From an uncultured Psychroserpens sp. (GTDB taxonomy: Bacteria > Bacteroidota > Bacteroidia > Flavobacteriales > Flavobacteriaceae), in contig NZ_CANMVN010000008.1 in assembly GCF_947501425.1 (NCBI RefSeq), positions 1 through 64,000 of the forward strand: 64,000 bases of DNA, written 5' to 3'. The position numbers and the translations under genes were made by a program. The first letter of the stretch is position 1, and the number at the start of each line of letters is the position of its first letter. Under the pieces are notes generated by a model. It was not told the origin of the DNA, searched no databases, and saw nothing but the letters and a program-made list of their open reading frames with translations. This document shows, one piece after another, positions 60,669 through 64,000 of this stretch.

Positions 60669-62213
60669 TTATTTGATTTCCTTACCATTTTTGTCATAAA
60701 AATGGTATTCAAGATAAGTGTAAGCATCTCTAGGTAAAACTTTTACCCATTTTTTGTGTTCTAAAAACCATTTAGAACGTACCGATGGAAACCCTTTGGT
60801 TAGAAAGGCTGCTATAAATGGATGCGCGTTTAAGGTTATCTTTTTATAGTCTTTTTTGAAAAGCCTCTCAAGATCTTGAGTGATGTTTTGAATCACTTTA
60901 ATTGGTGCTTCAATTTCTCCTCCTTCTCCTAAGTTTGGATTTTCTTCTTTTGTTTTAATGTTGCGTTCTGGGCGAACACGTTGTCTGGTAATTTGTATCA
61001 AACCAAACTTACTAGGTGGCAAAATCTTGTGCTTTGCCTTATCATCTTTCATTTCGTCACGAAGATGATTGTACAATTTTTTTCGATTCTCTGCTCGTCC
61101 CATATCAATAAAATCTACAACGATAATCCCTCCCATATCACGTAAACGTAACTGACGAGCAATTTCTGAAGCAGAAATTAAATTGACTTCCAGAGCAGTG
61201 TCTTCTTGATTTTTTTCTTTGTTAGATCTATTCCCACTATTAACATCAATAACATGCATCGCTTCGGTATGTTCTATTACCAAATAGGCTCCTTTTGCCA
61301 TGGAGACTGTGCGACCAAATGAGGTTTTAATTTGACGTTCAATACCATATTTTTCGTAAACTGGTACGCCATTTTTATAAAACTTGACTATTGATTCTTT
61401 TTTGGGAGCGATTTCTTGGACATAATCTTTGATTTGTCCGTAAAGCACTTCGTCATCTACTGTAATACTTGTGAATGAATCGTCAAAAATATCTCTCAAA
61501 ATAGAAGAAGCTTTGTTCATTTCACTCAACACTTTACTAGGATGATGTGCTTTGTTTAATTTTTTACACATTGCTGTCCATCTATTCAGCAAGTTTTGTA
61601 AATCTTTGTCGAGTTCGGCAACTTTTTTGCCTTCTGCAACTGTACGAATTATAACGCCAAATCCTTTAGGTGTGATACTCTTTACCAATCGCTTTAAGCG
61701 ATCTTTTTCTTCTTTGGATTCAATTTTTTGAGAAATTGAAATCCGATCAGAAAATGGTACTAAGACAATATAACGACCAGCAATGGACAACTCACTACTA
61801 ATGCGAGGCCCTTTGGTTGAAATGGGTTCTTTTACAATTTGTACTAATAGAGATTGATTTGATTTTAAAGCGTTAGCAATGCTTCCGTTTTTATCAATAT
61901 CTTTCTCAAACTGAAAATTTTTCAGTAAAAAATCGGTATGTCTACCTGTGCTTACACGTTTAACGAATTTTAAAAGTGAAGGCAATTTTGGTCCTAAATC
62001 ATGATAATGCAAAAACGCATCTTTCTCATAGCCTACATTAACAAATGCAGCATTTAGACCAGGAACAGCTTTTCGTATTTTGGCAATAAATATATCACCA
62101 ACCGAGAAGTTGTTATCATCTTCATCTTTGTGTAATTCGATAAGTTTTCCATCTTTTAATAAGGCAAAATCAACAATATCAGAACTCGATCTTATAATCA
62201 ATTCTTTTTCCAT
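60669..62213 (-). CDS. rng: Ribonuclease G / E family endoribonuclease
   Basis: A 514-residue RNase G-type enzyme. An N-terminal S1-like RNA-binding part (NNFSVGDIFIAKIRKAVPGLNAAFVNVGYEKDAFLHYHDLG) precedes the catalytic region with MHVIDVNSGNRSNK and GGIIVVDFIDM, which carry the two metal-binding Asp residues. There is no long C-terminal scaffold, so it is RNase G-sized. The CPxCxG zinc-link of RNase E/G is missing; this place reads RPERNIKTKEENPNLGEGG. It processes rRNA and degrades mRNA in the cytosol. Two hairpins lie in its leader. Confidence 0.93.
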   Translation of the reverse strand: MEKELIIRSSSDIVDFALLKDGKLIELHKDEDDNNFSVGDIFIAKIRKAVPGLNAAFVNVGYEKDAFLHYHDLGPKLPSLLKFVKRVSTGRHTDFLLKNFQFEKDIDKNGSIANALKSNQSLLVQIVKEPISTKGPRISSELSIAGRYIVLVPFSDRISISQKIESKEEKDRLKRLVKSITPKGFGVIIRTVAEGKKVAELDKDLQNLLNRWTAMCKKLNKAHHPSKVLSEMNKASSILRDIFDDSFTSITVDDEVLYGQIKDYVQEIAPKKESIVKFYKNGVPVYEKYGIERQIKTSFGRTVSMAKGAYLVIEHTEAMHVIDVNSGNRSNKEKNQEDTALEVNLISASEIARQLRLRDMGGIIVVDFIDMGRAENRKKLYNHLRDEMKDDKAKHKILPPSKFGLIQITRQRVRPERNIKTKEENPNLGEGGEIEAPIKVIQNITQDLERLFKKDYKKITLNAHPFIAAFLTKGFPSVRSKWFLEHKKWVKVLPRDAYTYLEYHFYDKNGKEIK

Positions 62214-62226
62214 GTTGTTAATTTTA

Positions 62227-62337
62227 ATCCATCCCGATTCATTTCGAGATAGATGGATAATACTTTTTTTGACACAGGATATTTAATCCAGTAAATTCAT
62301 GTATTACGCAGGTAAAACGTAATAAACTCATGAATTT
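62227..62337 (-). other. Two hairpins in the rng leader
   Basis: Hairpin 1: ATCCATC (62227-62233) with GATGGAT (62252-62258) and inner CGA/TCG pairing. Hairpin 2: AAATTCATGTATTACG (62293-62308) with CGTAATA (62318-62324) and CATGAATTT (62329-62337), 16 bp with a 4-base bulge. Both lie between the upstream terminator and the rng ATG, so they would be in the rng 5' UTR. Neither has a T-run. Confidence 0.5.
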
Positions 62338-62360
62338 TATATCAAAGAACGTTGTTTTTA

Positions 62361-62400
62361 AAATTAAGAAAAGTAGTTAAAAAACTACTTTTCTTAATTT
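62361..62400 (-). terminator. Terminator after the small basic protein gene
   Basis: 18-bp perfect inverted repeat AAATTAAGAAAAGTAGTT and its complement with a 4-base loop; on the minus strand it runs into T-rich sequence. The stop codon of the small gene lies at its edge. Confidence 0.85.
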
Positions 62401-62488
62401 ATTTCTTTTTGTGACGATTAGCGCGTCTACGTTTTTTACGCTTATGCGTCGCTACCTTGTGTCTTTTTCTTTTTTTACCACTTGGCAT
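62399..62488 (-). CDS. 29-residue basic ribosome-associated protein (DUF1713-like)
   Basis: ATG at 62488-62486, 29 codons, stop TAA at 62401-62399. The peptide starts MPSGKKRKRHKVATHKRKK and ends RRRANRHKKK, with 20 basic residues. This tiny protein is invariant in Bacteroidota genomes that I know and belongs to the DUF1713/AURKAIP1-COX24-like group of small ribosomal subunit-associated peptides; whether it equals a named ribosomal protein I cannot say. It sits between hup and rng and has its own strong terminator. Confidence 0.8.
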   Translation of the reverse strand: MPSGKKRKRHKVATHKRKKRRRANRHKKK

Positions 62489-62526
62489 AAAATAAGTCTT
62501 TTTAAATTAATATTTGTTTTAATGTT

Positions 62527-62817
62527 TTAGTTTACTTCAACGTTAGTCTTAACACCTTCAACAAATACTTTAGCAGGTTTAAATGCAGGTATGTTGTGAG
62601 CAGGTATCTTAATTGTCGTGTTTTTTGAAATGTTACGTCCAGTTTTTTCTGCTCTAGTTTTTACAATAAAACTTCCGAAACCTCTAAGGTATACATTATC
62701 TCCTCCTTCTAAAGATGATTTAACTTCTTCCATGAATGTTTCTACTGTTGCTTGAACATCTCCTTTTTCAATTCCTAATTTATCAGAAATTTTAGCTACT
62801 ATATCAGCTTTTGTCAT
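62527..62817 (-). CDS. hup: HU family DNA-binding protein
   Basis: A 96-residue histone-like protein that bends and compacts DNA as a dimer. MTKADIVAKISDKLGIEKGDVQATVETFMEEVKSSL forms the helical dimer body; VYLRGFGSFIVKTRAEKTGRNISKNTTIKIPAHNIPAFKPAKVF is the beta-arm region with the conserved GRNP-like turn (here GRNISKN) and FKPGK-like end (here FKPAK). It has a well-formed promoter directly upstream and is divergent from mutY. Confidence 0.95.
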   Translation of the reverse strand: MTKADIVAKISDKLGIEKGDVQATVETFMEEVKSSLEGGDNVYLRGFGSFIVKTRAEKTGRNISKNTTIKIPAHNIPAFKPAKVFVEGVKTNVEVN

Positions 62818-62858
62818 TGTTATTAATTTTTAGGGTTATCTATTAATTATAAGGGATG

Positions 62859-62890
62859 CAAATATAGGTAATTTAATTTCAATATTTCAA
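62859..62890 (-). promoter_or_regulatory. hup promoter
   Basis: Minus-strand TTG (62890-62888), 21-base spacer, TATATTTG (62866-62859), an exact -7 match at the expected distance. Start near 62853; leader of about 35 nt. Confidence 0.65.
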
Positions 62891-62924
62891 GCGTAATTAA
62901 TTAAAATTTAACCTAGTAAAGATT

Positions 62925-62932
62925 TATTTTTG
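62925..62932 (+). promoter_or_regulatory. mutY promoter -7 element
   Basis: TATTTTTG followed by CA, an exact TAnnTTTG match, 19 bases before the ATG at 62952. No TTG at the usual -33 place. Confidence 0.45.
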
Positions 62933-62951
62933 CATAGATTAATTATTTTAA

Positions 62952-63998
62952 ATGAAATTTACGGAAATTTTAACATATTGGTACTCAGACAATAAGCGAT
63001 CTTTACCATGGCGAACAACCAAGAATCCATATTATATTTGGTTGTCTGAAATAATTATGCAACAAACCCAAATTAAGCAAGGTTTACCATATTATGAAGC
63101 TTTTGTAAATAAATTCCCCACTGTTTTTGATTTAGCAAATGCCGAAGAACAAGACGTTTTAAAGCTCTGGCAAGGCTTAGGTTACTATTCCAGAGCCCGA
63201 AATTTACACGCTTCAGCAAAATACATAGCTAGAGAACTTAATGGTATATTTCCTAACACATACAAAGAGATTATAAAACTTAAAGGTGTTGGTGATTATA
63301 CAGCCAGTGCTATAGCCTCTATTTGTTTCGATGAACCAACAGCTGTAGTTGATGGTAACGTTTACAGAGTTCTGTCTCGTTATTTTGGAATTGATACTCC
63401 TATTAACTCTACTCAAGGCATAAAAGAATTCAAAGCACTTGCAACAACGCTAATCGATACTTCAAACCCTGGAGATTACAATCAAGCCGTTATGGAATTT
63501 GGTGCCACCCAATGCAAACCTAAAAACCCATACTGTATTGTTTGTCCGTTAAAAGATAGTTGTGTCGCAGTTCAAAAAGGGAAGATTGATGTATTACCTG
63601 TGAAATTGAAGAAAACTAAAGTCACTAAAAAGCACTTCAACTTTTTGGTGCTCATTTCCGCAGATAAAAAAACTATTTTTGAACAACGAACCTCAAAAGG
63701 CATTTGGCAAAATCTATATCAATTTCCTTTGATTGAAACCGAAAAAGAATTACTTGCTGATAGTTTTAAAGCACACCCAAAAGTCAGTTCCTTTTTTAAA
63801 AAGATGAAATTTGAATTCAGCCTTTACAATACCTCAGAATTAGTCCATAAGCTATCACACCAACATTTATACACTAAATTTTGGATTGTCCAAGTCAACG
63901 AATTACCAAAACTTGGGATTCCAATTTCAGAAATAAAAACCTACCCTACTCCTATTTTGATTGGAAATTTTATTGATGAGTTTGGAGCTTCATTTTAG
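62952..63998 (+). CDS. mutY: A/G-specific adenine DNA glycosylase
   Basis: A complete 348-residue repair enzyme that removes A mispaired with 8-oxoguanine or G. SLPWRTTKNPYYIWLSEIIMQQTQI holds the catalytic Glu; the helix-hairpin-helix motif is LKGVGDYTASAIAS, followed by VVDGNVYRVLSRYFGID with the catalytic Asp. The iron-sulfur ligands are C-x6-C-x2-C-x5-C (CKPKNPYCIVCPLKDSC). The C-terminal third is the NUDIX-like domain that reads 8-oxoG, with LSHQHLYTKFW. Its stop codon is two bases before the window's end. Confidence 0.96.
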   Translation: MKFTEILTYWYSDNKRSLPWRTTKNPYYIWLSEIIMQQTQIKQGLPYYEAFVNKFPTVFDLANAEEQDVLKLWQGLGYYSRARNLHASAKYIARELNGIFPNTYKEIIKLKGVGDYTASAIASICFDEPTAVVDGNVYRVLSRYFGIDTPINSTQGIKEFKALATTLIDTSNPGDYNQAVMEFGATQCKPKNPYCIVCPLKDSCVAVQKGKIDVLPVKLKKTKVTKKHFNFLVLISADKKTIFEQRTSKGIWQNLYQFPLIETEKELLADSFKAHPKVSSFFKKMKFEFSLYNTSELVHKLSHQHLYTKFWIVQVNELPKLGIPISEIKTYPTPILIGNFIDEFGASF

Positions 63999-64000
63999 AT

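Noticed and set aside
1..64000. tRNA, rRNA, CRISPR arrays, insertion sequences
   Set aside because: I looked for T-loop GGTTCGAATCC-type segments, rRNA stretches, regularly spaced repeats and transposase frames on both strands and found none.

Overview
The window is a stretch of ordinary chromosome from a low-G+C member of the Bacteroidota, most likely a marine-type Flavobacteriaceae. The evidence is the gene content: two proteins with type IX secretion (T9SS) C-terminal sorting domains, a TonB-dependent receptor, an S46 dipeptidyl-peptidase, many small 'conserved flavobacterial' lipoproteins and outer-membrane proteins, DUF423, DUF3098, DUF3127, DUF4301 and DUF2490 families, a bacterial geranylgeranylglyceryl-phosphate synthase, and a eukaryote/archaea-type glycyl-tRNA synthetase. 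Recognisable Shine-Dalgarno sequences are missing, as expected for the phylum. Many genes instead carry the Bacteroidota promoter element TAnnTTTG. The genus cannot be fixed from the sequence alone. I found no rRNA, tRNA, CRISPR, insertion sequence or prophage.

Layout. 1-2.6 kb: start of pckA, a DUF423 membrane protein, a saccharopine-dehydrogenase-like gene and an Lrp/AsnC regulator. 2.65-6.2 kb: two tandem paralogous pairs on the minus strand (T9SS-secreted proteins, then tail-collar-domain proteins). 6.4-8.9 kb: a small unknown gene, a membrane protein and a NarL-type two-component pair with overlapping genes. 8.9-15.3 kb: Bax-inhibitor-like protein, YugP-type zinc peptidase, alanine dehydrogenase, and leuS with an unusual insert. 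15.5-20 kb: cell-envelope run ftsX, lipoprotein, DUF3098, uppP, truB, TonB-like. 20-28 kb: repair and housekeeping genes (tag, aat, greA, HIT), a histidine kinase, and a candidate small RNA. 28-35.4 kb: a TPP riboswitch in front of a TonB-dependent receptor, preceded by a tightly overlapping seven-gene operon that includes a YkoF-type thiamine-binding protein, a PnuC-family transporter and a NadR-like ATPase; together this reads as a thiamine uptake and salvage locus. 35.5-50.7 kb: ahcY, an S46 peptidase of DPP11 type, a methionine-type aminotransferase and an omega-amidase-like nitrilase, tandem coiled-coil proteins, a serine hydrolase, comF and glyS. 50.7-57 kb: outer-membrane proteins, exonuclease III, OmpA-type lipoprotein. 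57-60.6 kb: aldo/keto reductase and a lipoprotein pair that may be a polymorphic-toxin-like gene with its partner, behind a promoter carrying two operator-like repeats. 60.7-64 kb: RNase G, a 29-residue basic protein, HU and mutY.

The most interesting points are in non-coding DNA: a structured small-RNA candidate with promoter and terminator (23.2 kb), an intrinsic terminator inside the greA leader (27.5 kb), promoters placed exactly four bases from the ATG in uppP and glyS (probable leaderless mRNAs), a REP-like palindrome family of which one half-copy encodes part of the TonB-receptor signal peptide, duplicate operator-like sites at 58.47-58.51 kb, and hairpins in the RNase G leader. No single obviously new multi-gene defence or mobile system is present. 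Statements about family membership come from recognising motifs and were not checked by database search.
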